DNA of 64,000 nucleotides from a virus: the IMG/VR virus record IMGVR_UViG_3300041402_000314, positions 124,001 to 188,000 of that record, one strand, 5' to 3'. Shown here piece after piece: positions 14,329 to 22,346 of the stretch; the stretch's first letter is position 1, and each line of letters begins with the position of its first letter. The notes under the pieces were generated by a model. It was not told where the DNA came from, did no database searches, and saw only the letters and a program-made list of their open reading frames with translations. Made by a program: the position numbers and the translations under genes.

Positions 14329-14694
14329 CTAATCCTCCAATACCGTATATATGGTTTTATTCTCTTCGATGGAATCCACAACAATATCATTCCAACAGTC
14401 AATATTTTCATACCATATGAAACCATGACTGCCGTTTTGTTCTATCAGCAAACCGATATACCAACCAGCATACCATTGTTGATTGACCTGTTCGATGTTG
14501 TATATTTTATTGGTCTCAGTTTTCTTTATCTTCTTACCAATCAGAGGATGATCTTCTAAAACGATGTTGTGGTTATTATTTGGCATTCCTAGACGTTTTC
14601 TTTCATTTCTAATGGCATTGTATAGGTCTAGGTTCAAACTGTCCCTGTATGGGAAATTTGAGCCTTCTGGACTACTTTCTGTTAGGATATACAT
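14329..14694 (-). CDS. hypothetical protein
   Basis: 121 residues with many Trp/Tyr in the middle (VNQQWYAGWYIGLLIEQNGS), suggesting a compact beta domain. Start overlaps the stop of the small membrane gene before it (TGATG). Not recognised. Confidence 0.55.
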   Translation of the reverse strand: MYILTESSPEGSNFPYRDSLNLDLYNAIRNERKRLGMPNNNHNIVLEDHPLIGKKIKKTETNKIYNIEQVNQQWYAGWYIGLLIEQNGSHGFIWYENIDCWNDIVVDSIEENKTIYTVLED

Positions 14695-14858
14695 CAGTCA
14701 TTTACTCCTTTAGTTTTATTTCTCGTAATAAGATAGAAAAGAGAACTTAAACCCCAATAAAGCATGAATACCACGAAAGGAATCTTGCCTATACAAATGA
14801 GGACAGCTAAAATCATTCCGAGTATAAGCCACAATATGGCGAAACCAGTAAGTAACAT
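14694..14858 (-). CDS. 54-residue membrane protein
   Basis: ATG at 14858, 54 residues: MLLTGFAILWLILGMILAVL then a second hydrophobic stretch (PFVVFMLYWGLSSLFYLI) and a short basic tail. TGATG overlap with the next gene supports it. Function unknown. Confidence 0.5.
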   Translation of the reverse strand: MLLTGFAILWLILGMILAVLICIGKIPFVVFMLYWGLSSLFYLITRNKTKGVND

Positions 14859-14859
14859 C

Positions 14860-15057
14860 TTAAAACTCCGTTTCTTTTATTATATCTTCCATCCACTCAA
14901 CTATTTTTTCACTTTCTACCTGTCTTCTTCTGTATTCCATATAGATGAGAGTTATTTCATTTTCCAACTCAGATATCTTACCTTTGGTTTTATCATATCT
15001 TCTTCTCAAATCCGCAGTCGTAAGCAATTCCAATTCTTTACTTATTACTTCAGACAT
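14860..15057 (-). CDS. coiled-coil protein
   Basis: 65 residues, almost wholly helical with heptad-like Leu/Ile/Glu spacing (TADLRRRYDKTKGKISELEN). The start is nested in the end of the zinc protein at 15045. Function unknown. Confidence 0.5.
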   Translation of the reverse strand: MSEVISKELELLTTADLRRRYDKTKGKISELENEITLIYMEYRRRQVESEKIVEWMEDIIKETEF

Positions 15058-15224
15058 CTTACTTCTCCTTTAGTTTCGTCTCTAAATAATGTTTTTCTCT
15101 GAGATGTTACACTACCTACAAAGTCTTCTGCACATTTTTCACACATACCATGAGTTATACTTTTATCATCGAAGGGTTCTTTCTCTCCCATCGGCCTATT
15201 ACACCACGAACAGATTCTAATCAT
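15045..15224 (-). CDS. 59-residue zinc-finger protein
   Basis: AAGGAGA before ATG 15224. Carries CSWCNRPM near residues 5-12 and MCEKC near 31-35, a zinc ribbon with the ITHGMC spacing common in small phage zinc proteins. Overlaps the start of the next gene by 13 bases. Confidence 0.55.
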   Translation of the reverse strand: MIRICSWCNRPMGEKEPFDDKSITHGMCEKCAEDFVGSVTSQRKTLFRDETKGEVRCLK

Positions 15225-15233
15225 TATTTCTCC

Positions 15234-15575
15234 TTACCAAGAAAATCCAGTTGAAATACCATATGCTAAGATCATACCTATTACCATTTCAGTAAAGGCA
15301 TAATAAACGACATCATGGTAATCAAATTTCATCGCAATCCAAAATATGCTTATATTCACTATATGAAATAGAGTTCCGAATATTAAAGTTCTCTGAAATC
15401 CAAATCCATATTCATCAGCGAGAAACATATAGGGAACTATTACACCCATTCCTACACAGAAATAAGATACCATTATAAAAACGGATATGCAAACTGGTAT
15501 AGCGAATACTATTTTAAGAAATATAGCACCATAAGGCTCTATCCTATCATATGTAGTTATATCTAACGTAGACAT
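15234..15575 (-). CDS. three-helix membrane protein
   Basis: 113 residues with three hydrophobic helices (FLKIVFAIPVCISVFIMVSY, LIFGTLFHIVNISIFWIAM, MVIGMILAYGIST). No charged functional motif. Unknown. Confidence 0.55.
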   Translation of the reverse strand: MSTLDITTYDRIEPYGAIFLKIVFAIPVCISVFIMVSYFCVGMGVIVPYMFLADEYGFGFQRTLIFGTLFHIVNISIFWIAMKFDYHDVVYYAFTEMVIGMILAYGISTGFSW

Positions 15576-15715
15576 TTATCTATCTCCTTACATTCTTCCT
15601 TTAGATAGCATTCGATACACTTCTGCTTGAAGTCTTCGGCCTCTAATTTATTAAGAAGCTTTTGGACTTTCTTGACGTTCTCTTTGTTACGATCTTTTAG
15701 ATTATTTACGAACAT
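15563..15715 (-). CDS. 50-residue Cys-containing protein
   Basis: ATG at 15715 with a weak upstream SD. MFVNNLKDRNKENVKKVQKL then CIEC and EEC...KC, a plausible four-Cys metal site in a helical frame. Start of the next gene overlaps its end. Confidence 0.4.
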   Translation of the reverse strand: MFVNNLKDRNKENVKKVQKLLNKLEAEDFKQKCIECYLKEECKEIDKCLR

Positions 15716-15755
15716 GAGAATATAGTAACATAAGCGATATCAGATGCCAAGTAAA

Positions 15756-15950
15756 TTAATTAGGTAGTCTTACAAAGGCAACGACAAAATCCAATATCAG
15801 AGATATGATGATACCCACCGTGAGCAATAATATCAAATATGGGAGTCTTAAGATAAGCGTATATTTATCTGATTCCACATAACACCTGATAAAATAATCC
15901 ATTGTAGTCTTCATCAGACTGTCTTTATAAGTGTAAGAATTAGAACGCAT
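15756..15950 (-). CDS. single-pass membrane protein
   Basis: 64 residues; one C-terminal hydrophobic helix (PYLILLLTVGIIISLILDFV) after a polar N-terminus. Shares its first base with the stop of the preceding gene. Unknown function. Confidence 0.5.
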   Translation of the reverse strand: MRSNSYTYKDSLMKTTMDYFIRCYVESDKYTLILRLPYLILLLTVGIIISLILDFVVAFVRLPN

Positions 15951-16135
15951 TACTTCCGATCTCCTCTGATATGACTTCCTATGAATCCAGCTATAGCTTC
16001 TTCAATAGTGGGATAATTCCACGCAGCATTATCATGTCTAATTATAACTCTCTCAGATGCTATATCATAATATATTTCTAAACGTTTGTCTTTAGATGTA
16101 ATCTTTTTGAGTATATCAGTTAATGGTATATCCAT
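15950..16135 (-). CDS. small hypothetical protein
   Basis: 61 residues, MDIPLTDILKKITSKDKRLE... with a small alpha/beta pattern (ERVIIRHDNAAWNYPTIEEA). Note that its N-terminus superficially recalls the LxE leaders but lacks the L-x-E, so it is not counted in that family. Confidence 0.5.
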   Translation of the reverse strand: MDIPLTDILKKITSKDKRLEIYYDIASERVIIRHDNAAWNYPTIEEAIAGFIGSHIRGDRK

Positions 16136-16413
16136 TATTTTGTTCCCTCTGGATAATAGTTTATATATTTTCCGTTTGATGCCATAAAGGATAAATATTT
16201 CGGGTAGTGAAATCTATGAGTTACATCTTCAAAGTCCACTCCTTCAAACTGGACCTTGGTGTACTGTTTAGTTTCGTGTTTAAAGTCACTTCCTTCGAAA
16301 AACACCGAATATTTATTTTTCTTTGGAAGATATTCAACCGTAATATTACGGATGTCGCCCACCTCTATCTTTACATTTGTTGTTATATTTTCACCATCAA
16401 AAATAATCTTCAT
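16135..16413 (-). CDS. hypothetical beta-rich protein
   Basis: 92 residues with alternating polar and hydrophobic residues (TVEYLPKKNKYSVFFEGSDF) typical of a small beta barrel or sandwich. One base from the next gene. Unknown. Confidence 0.5.
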   Translation of the reverse strand: MKIIFDGENITTNVKIEVGDIRNITVEYLPKKNKYSVFFEGSDFKHETKQYTKVQFEGVDFEDVTHRFHYPKYLSFMASNGKYINYYPEGTK

Positions 16414-16414
16414 T

Positions 16415-16735
16415 TTACTGCTCCTCGTCTTCTTCGTCTATCGGATTAAGAACATATTCTCTAGCCAATTCGATTTGGTTAGTGATGAGATCAGATATTT
16501 TCTTATGGGTCTCTATAGTATCATGCTCTTCTTCGACTGTCAAGTAAATATATGAGCCGAAATGACCATTATAATCAACACTATGGATACCATCTATCTT
16601 TTCGAGAGACATATAAAGACATTTACTTGACTCATCATAAGGAATATCGCCCTCGTATTTATCGATGGATAGGAACTCATCAACATCCTCTATAGCAATA
16701 GCATAGCTTTTAGAAACCATTTCAAATTTAAGCAT
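16415..16735 (-). CDS. hypothetical protein
   Basis: 106 residues from ATG 16735 (MLKFEMVSKSYAIAIEDVDE), chosen because GGAG lies eight bases upstream; an earlier start would sit deep in the preceding gene. Acidic C-terminus PIDEEDEEQ. Unknown. Confidence 0.55.
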   Translation of the reverse strand: MLKFEMVSKSYAIAIEDVDEFLSIDKYEGDIPYDESSKCLYMSLEKIDGIHSVDYNGHFGSYIYLTVEEEHDTIETHKKISDLITNQIELAREYVLNPIDEEDEEQ

Positions 16736-16934
16736 CGTATTTCTCCAAGAGTTCATTTTTTATTTCCATGAGCGCATCCTGCTCTCGGATGAATTCTCTG
16801 GTTTTATGGATAAGATTTGAGGTATTGTGTAATTTCGTCTTTTCGGTTTCATCTTCAGTCTTACTAGCCTTATTCGAAATCATCCAATAGAATTTTTCCA
16901 GTTCCTCTAATATCTTTTCGCCTTCGAGATTCAT
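16728..16934 (-). CDS. coiled-coil protein
   Basis: 68 residues, fully helical (LEELEKFYWMISNKASKTED, HKTREFIREQDALMEIKNEL). First gene after the promoter at 16976-17004. Unknown. Confidence 0.5.
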   Translation of the reverse strand: MNLEGEKILEELEKFYWMISNKASKTEDETEKTKLHNTSNLIHKTREFIREQDALMEIKNELLEKYDA

Positions 16935-16975
16935 GTCTTGCCTCCAATTAAGATTATGTCTGACTTACTAAATAC

Positions 16976-17004
16976 ATCATATCAGAACTAATCCTTCTTG
17001 TCAA
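16976..17004 (-). promoter_or_regulatory. sigma70-type early promoter
   Basis: Minus strand: TTGACA (17004-16999), 17-base spacer, TATGAT (16981-16976), with TGA just before the -10 and GTATTTAGTAAGTC after it. It starts the run 16934 to 11817. The -35 box lies inside the end of the upstream gene. Confidence 0.8.
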
Positions 17005-17647
17005 GATAAATCTCAATGTTTTCGAAACCATATTTTTCTAATTCCTTGGCATAGTCTTCAGCCTCATCCCTAGTCAACCCATATTTGTCTGGTCTTAGAG
17101 ATATAGGATGATCACCAGTAACATACCATTTTTCTTTTCGGTCTTTGGCTTCGTGTATTACAAGATGGAAGTTCTGGGCATTAGTCTTAGCTCTTCGCTC
17201 ACCATTACAGTATTTAGGGTCACAGTTACGCACAAACCAATCGGTTATCATATCATAATCAACCATACGACTGATTGGATGCCAGAATAATACCTTGAGG
17301 TCATCTACAGTATTCCATAGAACAGAAATGTTTACAGGCATATCATTTACTTCACCGACCTTTACCATCAGACCAGAATTATCCTGTACCCACTCATTTT
17401 TACGTTCCTGACAATCTTTCCATAGATAGAGACTTTCACAGCTATTGGCCTCAACCACAAAATCAGTTGTTTTGAATCGAGTATCTGAATGTTTAGTTAG
17501 GTCATATTCATTCACGTCTGACGGCTTTAAGGGAACTGCAATATGTCTGGGGTCTGTGTTGATATGAAACCATAGATTCCCATTATATCGAATTTTCTCT
17601 CCACAAGCAACACAAATAGCTTCTTCACCTTTTTTAGGGTCTTTCAT
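16988..17647 (-). CDS. hypothetical protein with N-terminal zinc finger
   Basis: 219 residues. CVACGEKIRYNGNLWFHINT followed by DPRH gives a C-C-H-H type finger near residues 12-34. The remainder is a mixed domain with 'KVLFWHPISRMVDYDMITDW' and a Cys pair (NCDPKYC). Possibly DNA binding; no family recognised. Confidence 0.55.
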   Translation of the reverse strand: MKDPKKGEEAICVACGEKIRYNGNLWFHINTDPRHIAVPLKPSDVNEYDLTKHSDTRFKTTDFVVEANSCESLYLWKDCQERKNEWVQDNSGLMVKVGEVNDMPVNISVLWNTVDDLKVLFWHPISRMVDYDMITDWFVRNCDPKYCNGERRAKTNAQNFHLVIHEAKDRKEKWYVTGDHPISLRPDKYGLTRDEAEDYAKELEKYGFENIEIYLDKKD

Positions 17648-17648
17648 C

Positions 17649-17864
17649 TTATTTCTCCCTCTGACTTTCTAATAGGTTTTCGAAATCGATCTGATAATTA
17701 GATAAATCAGTTAGGTCATATGGGTTTATAGGTACACCATGTCTATGACTAGAAGTAACTCTATTTATCTTCCCTAACAATTTCTGAATACCCATCATCA
17801 ACTCTTTATTTTTACAAGTATGTGTAAGGGATTCGCCTTTACAGCCTAGACAAATTTCACTCAT
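17649..17864 (-). CDS. small Cys-containing protein
   Basis: 71 residues; MSEICLGCKGESLTHTC forms a probable three- or four-ligand metal site, followed by a helical part containing the polar SSHRHGVPINPYDLTDL stretch. Unknown. Confidence 0.5.
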   Translation of the reverse strand: MSEICLGCKGESLTHTCKNKELMMGIQKLLGKINRVTSSHRHGVPINPYDLTDLSNYQIDFENLLESQREK

Positions 17865-17866
17865 GA

Positions 17867-18523
17867 TTAGCTCTCCTCTCCGAGTATATTAAGGATTTCG
17901 GTCTCTTGCTCAATGAGCGTAGAGATAACTTCCTTTATCTGTTCAACAGTAAGCTCCTTATATCTGAGATATTTCGGATTCTTGCTATAATTATCATCAG
18001 AGAATTTTATTCTTTTCTCGCCATGTATGATAAAAGAATAACCTCTATATTCGAACGTAGTCTGAAATTCTGATCTGGAATATGTTTCCAGTTCCACACC
18101 TTCGAAGTTACTGATAACGAATTTTTTGTTATCCTCTTTAATGGGTTTATATTCTCCATCTTCTTTGAGAATCTTCGAGGCATCAGTAAGCATCTCAATG
18201 ACTCTCTTATCAAGAGCGGTAACATCGACCTCGCTGAAATCCTTTCTCAGTTTATTGGCCTTGAGATCATCTAACTTACCGTTATAACCAGCTACCGCAC
18301 TAACCTTTAGTCTGATAGCATGTTTATTTTCACGTATCCATGATTCTGTAAATACTCTTTCCCTGTGGATAGTGACGACAGCATTTTTTCTATAATCAAT
18401 GATGTTGGTCCTGATTTCGCTACCGTCAAGCTCATAAATGTTATTGATGGCATTCAATCTTAATAGAAGGTTTTCCCATCTCAGTTGTAACGCCTCTTGT
18501 TCTGCTCTCGCTTGATCATTCAT
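17867..18523 (-). CDS. hypothetical protein
   Basis: 218 residues. Helical at both ends (EQEALQLRWENLLLRLNAIN; EQIKEVISTLIEQETEILNI) with a beta-rich centre. First gene after the promoter 18564-18592. No family recognised. Confidence 0.55.
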   Translation of the reverse strand: MNDQARAEQEALQLRWENLLLRLNAINNIYELDGSEIRTNIIDYRKNAVVTIHRERVFTESWIRENKHAIRLKVSAVAGYNGKLDDLKANKLRKDFSEVDVTALDKRVIEMLTDASKILKEDGEYKPIKEDNKKFVISNFEGVELETYSRSEFQTTFEYRGYSFIIHGEKRIKFSDDNYSKNPKYLRYKELTVEQIKEVISTLIEQETEILNILGEES

Positions 18524-18563
18524 TTTGATTCTCCATATAAAGTTAATTCCGATTTATGAATAC

Positions 18564-18592
18564 AGCATATCAGAACATAACCTAGATGTCAA
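18564..18592 (-). promoter_or_regulatory. sigma70-type early promoter
   Basis: Minus strand: TTGACA (18592-18587), 17 bases, TATGCT (18569-18564), preceded by TGA and followed by GTATTCATAAATCGG, like the other promoters of this block. Confidence 0.75.
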
Positions 18593-18822
18593 GTATTATT
18601 ATTTAATATTTTCTCATATTCCCTAATTGGTCTGGTAACGAGTAAATCCGCCCTGAGATTCATACCAATATTTTGTATATTATTCATAGCTTCACCAGCA
18701 TATGATATATCTCCACTATCTCTCATACTACGAGCTGTACGATCAAGATCAATCGCATAGTCTCTTAATTGGTTTGCCATACGATCAATAACTTCCGCTG
18801 TTGGTTCTACATCTATTTTCAT
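18589..18822 (-). CDS. small helical protein
   Basis: 77 residues, MKIDVEPTAEVIDRMANQLR..., helical with Asp/Arg-rich centre. GGAGG before ATG; coupled to the next upstream gene by ATGA overlap. Its 3' end contains the -35 box of the next promoter. Confidence 0.55.
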   Translation of the reverse strand: MKIDVEPTAEVIDRMANQLRDYAIDLDRTARSMRDSGDISYAGEAMNNIQNIGMNLRADLLVTRPIREYEKILNNNT

Positions 18823-18968
18823 GATATTTCCTCCGCTTGTTCTATTAAACGTTTAGCACGTTGTAATGATGATTCATAAAGAGAAATGAATCCTTCAGCA
18901 TTAAACCATATAGCCATTTTCAATTCCTCTTTAGCTAGAATTAATAATATGCGTTTTCTGGTAGACAT
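18819..18968 (-). CDS. 49-residue protein
   Basis: AGAGGAG and ATG 18968 give MSTRKRILLILAKEELKMAI... with a helical basic end (SSLQRAKRLIEQAEEIS). A second start (MAIWFN) with its own SD is possible. Unknown. Confidence 0.45.
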   Translation of the reverse strand: MSTRKRILLILAKEELKMAIWFNAEGFISLYESSLQRAKRLIEQAEEIS

Positions 18969-19241
18969 TTAAAAATGCTCCTCTGAGTCATCACCAATAC
19001 AATCATATGCTTTCCTATCATAACTAGAACTAAATCCTAGAAATAAAGAATTTAAAACAGCCGTGATGAGTATAAATGGAAATAGATAAAATAAAGATTC
19101 TAAATCTCTAACGGTAACTACATCAAAATTCATAGTTGCTAAGACAATTAAGCCTAAGATTAACCCACCGAACATTCCAAAGAAAGTGATGATAGTAAGT
19201 CTTTTAAATATCCGAGATTTATTAAGATAGTTTTCAAACAT
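18969..19241 (-). CDS. two-helix membrane protein
   Basis: 90 residues; hydrophobic segments ITFFGMFGGLILGLIVLATM and LFPFILITAVLNSLFLGF, charged ends. Directly follows another membrane gene. Unknown. Confidence 0.55.
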   Translation of the reverse strand: MFENYLNKSRIFKRLTIITFFGMFGGLILGLIVLATMNFDVVTVRDLESLFYLFPFILITAVLNSLFLGFSSSYDRKAYDCIGDDSEEHF

Positions 19242-19242
19242 T

Positions 19243-19506
19243 TTATTTCTCCTTCTTTCTTTTAGATGAATATAATACTTTTTCTTGGTCTACTGTTTTC
19301 CACCATTTATTCCAATACTTTTGAAAAATATCAAGTGAGAAAAATAAGAGAACAAAAAGAAGTGTAAAGAATCCTAACATCCCAACTTCCAATATAAATG
19401 GTATATCTTTGACTTTAATTTCTCCAGCATCATTTAATATAATAATACTACTACCAATGATTCCAGAAAGCAACCATAAAATTGCAATTAAAATAAAATC
19501 AATCAT
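19243..19506 (-). CDS. two-helix membrane protein
   Basis: 87 residues; segments IDFILIAILWLLSGIIGSSI and GMLGFFTLLFVLLFFSLDIF, with a basic C-terminus (YSSKRKKEK). Pairs with the gene at 18969. Unknown. Confidence 0.55.
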   Translation of the reverse strand: MIDFILIAILWLLSGIIGSSIIILNDAGEIKVKDIPFILEVGMLGFFTLLFVLLFFSLDIFQKYWNKWWKTVDQEKVLYSSKRKKEK

Positions 19507-19510
19507 TGTA

Positions 19511-19864
19511 TTAATCCTCCATTAATTCAAGACATTGATTAAGTGTTATTAAGGCAAAAGGCATATCTAATTTATATTTAGCGCAATCTCTTACTACAAG
19601 ACCACGTTTAAGACAGCTCTTAGCTGGTGAACCTATTTTACAGTCATTATCTTTGCCTCCACCTTCACAGGTATATTCTATTAATCGGTATATACCATCT
19701 GCTCTAGTCTTACCCTCTCTTATCCACCACGTAGGTATAAAAACAAGTTCTGAAGGGATTACTTCACCTGATATAAGATGAGTTGTGATACCATCTGTCA
19801 ATTCGGCAAATTTAATACCAGTCAACTTACTTATCTTGATCATCTTCGTTAGTTTATCTTTCAT
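19511..19864 (-). CDS. hypothetical protein
   Basis: 117 residues from ATG 19864 (AGGAGAAGTCTG upstream); the longer frame would begin inside the preceding gene. Several Cys (EYTCEGGGKDNDC, SCLKRG, RDCAKY) suggest a metal site or disulfides. Unknown. Confidence 0.5.
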   Translation of the reverse strand: MKDKLTKMIKISKLTGIKFAELTDGITTHLISGEVIPSELVFIPTWWIREGKTRADGIYRLIEYTCEGGGKDNDCKIGSPAKSCLKRGLVVRDCAKYKLDMPFALITLNQCLELMED

Positions 19865-20381
19865 CAGACTTCTCCTTTTCAATCGCCTGTTTGACATCTT
19901 CTTCCATCCCTAATACACATTCTTTAACAAACCTCTTCTTTAAATATATTTCACCGCAAGGTTTCTTCATTGGTTGTACACCGACTATTTCATTTTTGTA
20001 TAACTGAGGAAATACCCTTCTAACAGGTAACTCTATTAACTGCCAATGATTGAATAGTTCTTTGAGTAATCTTATCGCCCTTTCTAAAGCCGATTCTTTA
20101 TTATGTTTTCCTTTTGGCGGATAAGGTATTTCTTCATATGTACCATCTGGCAACACATTCCAAACTTTATCACTATCAAAATTGGTTTCTGATGCATCTG
20201 GATTAAGATGTATATGATTATGACCTCTAGGGTTTATCCAGAATACATGTTCTTTCGGATTCCTTAAACAAACATATACAGAATTTCCATCCATTACTCT
20301 ACGCCAACTTTCTTGTCTTTCTATTAGACTTTGACAAATAGGGCAATGTCGCATACCTGTTATTCTGGAAGCTTCATTCAT
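19854..20381 (-). CDS. hypothetical protein with zinc finger
   Basis: 175 residues. Near the N-terminus: HCPICQSLI, later VCLRNPKEHVFWIN, a C-C-C-H type finger; then a Pro-rich linker and a helical end. GGGAGC precedes the ATG. Possibly nucleic-acid binding; unknown. Confidence 0.5.
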   Translation of the reverse strand: MNEASRITGMRHCPICQSLIERQESWRRVMDGNSVYVCLRNPKEHVFWINPRGHNHIHLNPDASETNFDSDKVWNVLPDGTYEEIPYPPKGKHNKESALERAIRLLKELFNHWQLIELPVRRVFPQLYKNEIVGVQPMKKPCGEIYLKKRFVKECVLGMEEDVKQAIEKEKSDER

Positions 20382-20384
20382 TTG

Positions 20385-20594
20385 TCAAGCTCCCTTAAAG
20401 ATAATAGCATTGATTTCTTTAATTCGCTCCAAATACAATTCAGTCATTTTCTTTCCGTGAGCATCATCACCGAGTCCATCATGTCTCAAATCCAAAGCCA
20501 TATGATTTAAAGCTGCTCTTATGGTCATGGCATGAGCATCATTTAACACTATATTATTAACGGTGATTTTAGGTTCTTTATATATGTTACCCAT
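20385..20594 (-). CDS. small conserved-looking protein
   Basis: 69 residues from ATG 20594 (GGGAG upstream). Contains DAHAMTIRAALNHMALDLRH, a helical His-rich segment. Similar short sequences occur in phages as far as I recall; function unknown. Confidence 0.5.
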   Translation of the reverse strand: MGNIYKEPKITVNNIVLNDAHAMTIRAALNHMALDLRHDGLGDDAHGKKMTELYLERIKEINAIIFKGA

Positions 20595-20596
20595 TT

Positions 20597-20914
20597 TCAA
20601 ACTCCCTCTAACTTATCTATAAGTTTCTGGTTTTCAAATATTTCAATATGTGGTGTTGTTTCATGTGGGCATACATCAGGAAGAATCAAAACCGAGTTAC
20701 CATGTTGTTCAAGAACTGCAAGCAATGCCTCTTGATTCCTCTTTAGAGCCTCTAACAATTCCAATGCTACAAGAGCGAGTCTATCTTTACCACCAAAACA
20801 ATTATCACAGTAACAATTTTCTCTTGCTATCGGTGTATCATCCTCATCGTATATGTCACTATACATTGGGTTACGTTTATCTTTATAACAAAGATCATCA
20901 TATAGTTTACTCAT
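20597..20914 (-). CDS. hypothetical Cys-containing protein
   Basis: 105 residues from ATG 20914 (AAGGTGG upstream). CYCDNCFGG gives a Cys cluster followed by a long helix (RLALVALELLEALKRNQEAL). First gene after promoter 20956-20984. Unknown. Confidence 0.55.
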   Translation of the reverse strand: MSKLYDDLCYKDKRNPMYSDIYDEDDTPIARENCYCDNCFGGKDRLALVALELLEALKRNQEALLAVLEQHGNSVLILPDVCPHETTPHIEIFENQKLIDKLEGV

Positions 20915-20955
20915 CACAACCACCTTTAATTAGTGTTTCAATTGATTATGAGTAC

Positions 20956-20984
20956 AGCTTATCACAGGTAAATATGAATGTCAA
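20956..20984 (-). promoter_or_regulatory. sigma70-type early promoter
   Basis: Minus strand: TTGACA (20984-20979), 17 bases, TAAGCT (20961-20956) with preceding TGTGA and following GTACTCATAATCAA. Nearly identical in its -10 and downstream part to the promoter at 22249. Confidence 0.75.
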
Positions 20985-21005
20985 GAACTATTTTAATTAA
21001 ATTTA

Positions 21006-21158
21006 TTATTTAAGGTATGAGCCTAATAAATATGCAACGGCTATTACTGCACTGAAAATACCACCAACACATAAAGACTTCATATCCATATCCATTCCGA
21101 GACCTATGACTATTCCTGAAATGATAATCCATGCTGCTAATTTTATATATAAATTCAT
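21006..21158 (-). CDS. 50-residue membrane protein
   Basis: GGAG and ATG 21158; MNLYIKLAAWIIISGIVIGL, an MDMDMK turn, then SLCVGGIFSAVIAVAYLLGS. Two helices. Unknown. Confidence 0.5.
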   Translation of the reverse strand: MNLYIKLAAWIIISGIVIGLGMDMDMKSLCVGGIFSAVIAVAYLLGSYLK

Positions 21159-21397
21159 TTTACTCTCCTTAAAGCACTCTTTTTGATTCCCAGAAATTGA
21201 GCTGTAGACGCATTTGATTTACATACTGTCCTAAAAGATGAATCGAAGTGATGACCAACCACTTCACTATTCATAACGCCAGAAATGAGACGAACTATCG
21301 TTCCTTTCTTAACGCCCGAATGACCGTTAGTTAAAACTTCATATTCATCATCACTTAAATTATGTAATTTACCATCATATCCCTTTATCTGTTTCAT
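21155..21397 (-). CDS. hypothetical protein
   Basis: 80 residues from ATG 21397 (GGGAG upstream), MKQIKGYDGKLHNLSDDEYE..., beta-rich, ending KKSALRRVK. Coupled with the next gene by overlap. Unknown. Confidence 0.5.
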   Translation of the reverse strand: MKQIKGYDGKLHNLSDDEYEVLTNGHSGVKKGTIVRLISGVMNSEVVGHHFDSSFRTVCKSNASTAQFLGIKKSALRRVK

Positions 21398-21398
21398 T

Positions 21399-21638
21399 TT
21401 ATTCTCCCTCTCTGCCGAAGTAATCAAGGCTAAACCAACTACCATTATCCACTAACTCTGTATACAGTCCGTCTATTGATGTTTCCAAGCAATAAAGACT
21501 ATCTCTTTCTGAATAGAAAAACCTTTGGCCTTTAGCACCTAATCTTTTCAACATGTTATTCGCTAACTTACATTGCTCTTCAGCATGTTCTTTGTTCTCA
21601 ATCTTTACCAGTTCAATCCATACTTTAGTTTTAGTCAT
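21399..21638 (-). CDS. hypothetical protein
   Basis: 79 residues, starts MTKTKVWIELVKIENKEHAE and has an alpha/beta pattern ending SWFSLDYFGREGE. Unknown. Confidence 0.5.
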   Translation of the reverse strand: MTKTKVWIELVKIENKEHAEEQCKLANNMLKRLGAKGQRFFYSERDSLYCLETSIDGLYTELVDNGSWFSLDYFGREGE

Positions 21639-21673
21639 TTGATCGCTCCTTTATATTTGATAATTTACCAACC

Positions 21674-21850
21674 TTAGATACCATATGTCTCGATTGCTTT
21701 ATTCATTTGATCTTTAGTAATCAACCGAACCTCAAAACCAGCGTCATTCCATGCCTTTACAGTTACTAATGATATTGACACATTTTTTGGGTCTGCACTG
21801 ACGATTCCTAAAATTTTCTCACCCATTAGAGGGAATGCACAATAATACAT
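21674..21850 (-). CDS. 58-residue hypothetical protein
   Basis: GGAG and ATG 21850 give MYYCAFPLMGEKILGIVSAD ... VTVKAWNDAGFEVRLITKDQ, a small alpha/beta protein. No family recognised. Confidence 0.5.
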   Translation of the reverse strand: MYYCAFPLMGEKILGIVSADPKNVSISLVTVKAWNDAGFEVRLITKDQMNKAIETYGI

Positions 21851-21862
21851 ATTATTTCTCCT

Positions 21863-22207
21863 TTATGAAGTAATTCTACCAGCTTTCGAAGCGTCTTCAG
21901 CGTATATACTGAGAGGAAAGTTAAACGATGCGTACCTATCTCTTTCGACACCCAGACCAAATGGTGGGAATCTCATTGCTTCGAGTTCATCCCTAGAAAC
22001 GTATCCTAACTCAGGGAACCCTTGCCCAAGATCACAGAGACCGAAGAACATTCTGCTCTCCTCGTCATATTCCGTAATTAACCATGTACATGCTCCGCCA
22101 CCGAAAAACTTAACTACTGGTATGAAGTCAGACTCCCCACCAGACTCTTGATTGATCTTAGAGTTCCTAACCAGCTTATCTTCGATTATCTTAGTCATTA
22201 GTTTCAT
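21863..22207 (-). CDS. DUF2958 family protein
   Basis: 114 residues matching DUF2958 as I know it: VKFFGGGACTWLITEYD near 32-48, FFGLCDLGQGFPELGYVSRD, then PPFGLGVERD and a final LS-x-YAEDA. The family is common on plasmids, integrative elements and phages and has no established biochemical function. Start fixed by GGAG six bases upstream. First gene after promoter 22249-22277. Confidence 0.8.
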   Translation of the reverse strand: MKLMTKIIEDKLVRNSKINQESGGESDFIPVVKFFGGGACTWLITEYDEESRMFFGLCDLGQGFPELGYVSRDELEAMRFPPFGLGVERDRYASFNFPLSIYAEDASKAGRITS

Positions 22208-22248
22208 TTCGATCTCCTTTAATTAATGTTTCTCTTAATTATGAGTAC

Positions 22249-22277
22249 AGCTTATCATAGGTAGATGTGGAAGTCAA
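22249..22277 (-). promoter_or_regulatory. sigma70-type early promoter
   Basis: Minus strand: TTGACT (22277-22272), 17 bases, TAAGCT (22254-22249), preceded by ATGA and followed by GTACTCATAATTAA. Confidence 0.75.
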
Positions 22278-22289
22278 GAACTATTTTAT

Positions 22290-22326
22290 AAAAAAAGGTA
22301 GGCCGAATTAACGACCCACCTTTTTG
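22290..22326 (-). terminator. bidirectional intrinsic terminator
   Basis: Arms 22295-22304 and 22313-22322 pair over 10 bp (two G-T pairs in RNA), loop of eight bases, with seven T following on the minus strand and five on the plus strand. It ends the channel/TAXI/DUF2491/PspA operon just after the PspA-like gene. Confidence 0.85.
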
Positions 22327-22346
22327 ATACCATATATTTATTATTG

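Noticed and set aside
15950-16135. MDIPLTDILKKITSK as a member of the LxE leader family
   Set aside because: It lacks the K-I-[DE]...L-x-E pattern and is in an early minus-strand block, whereas the true family is late and plus-strand.
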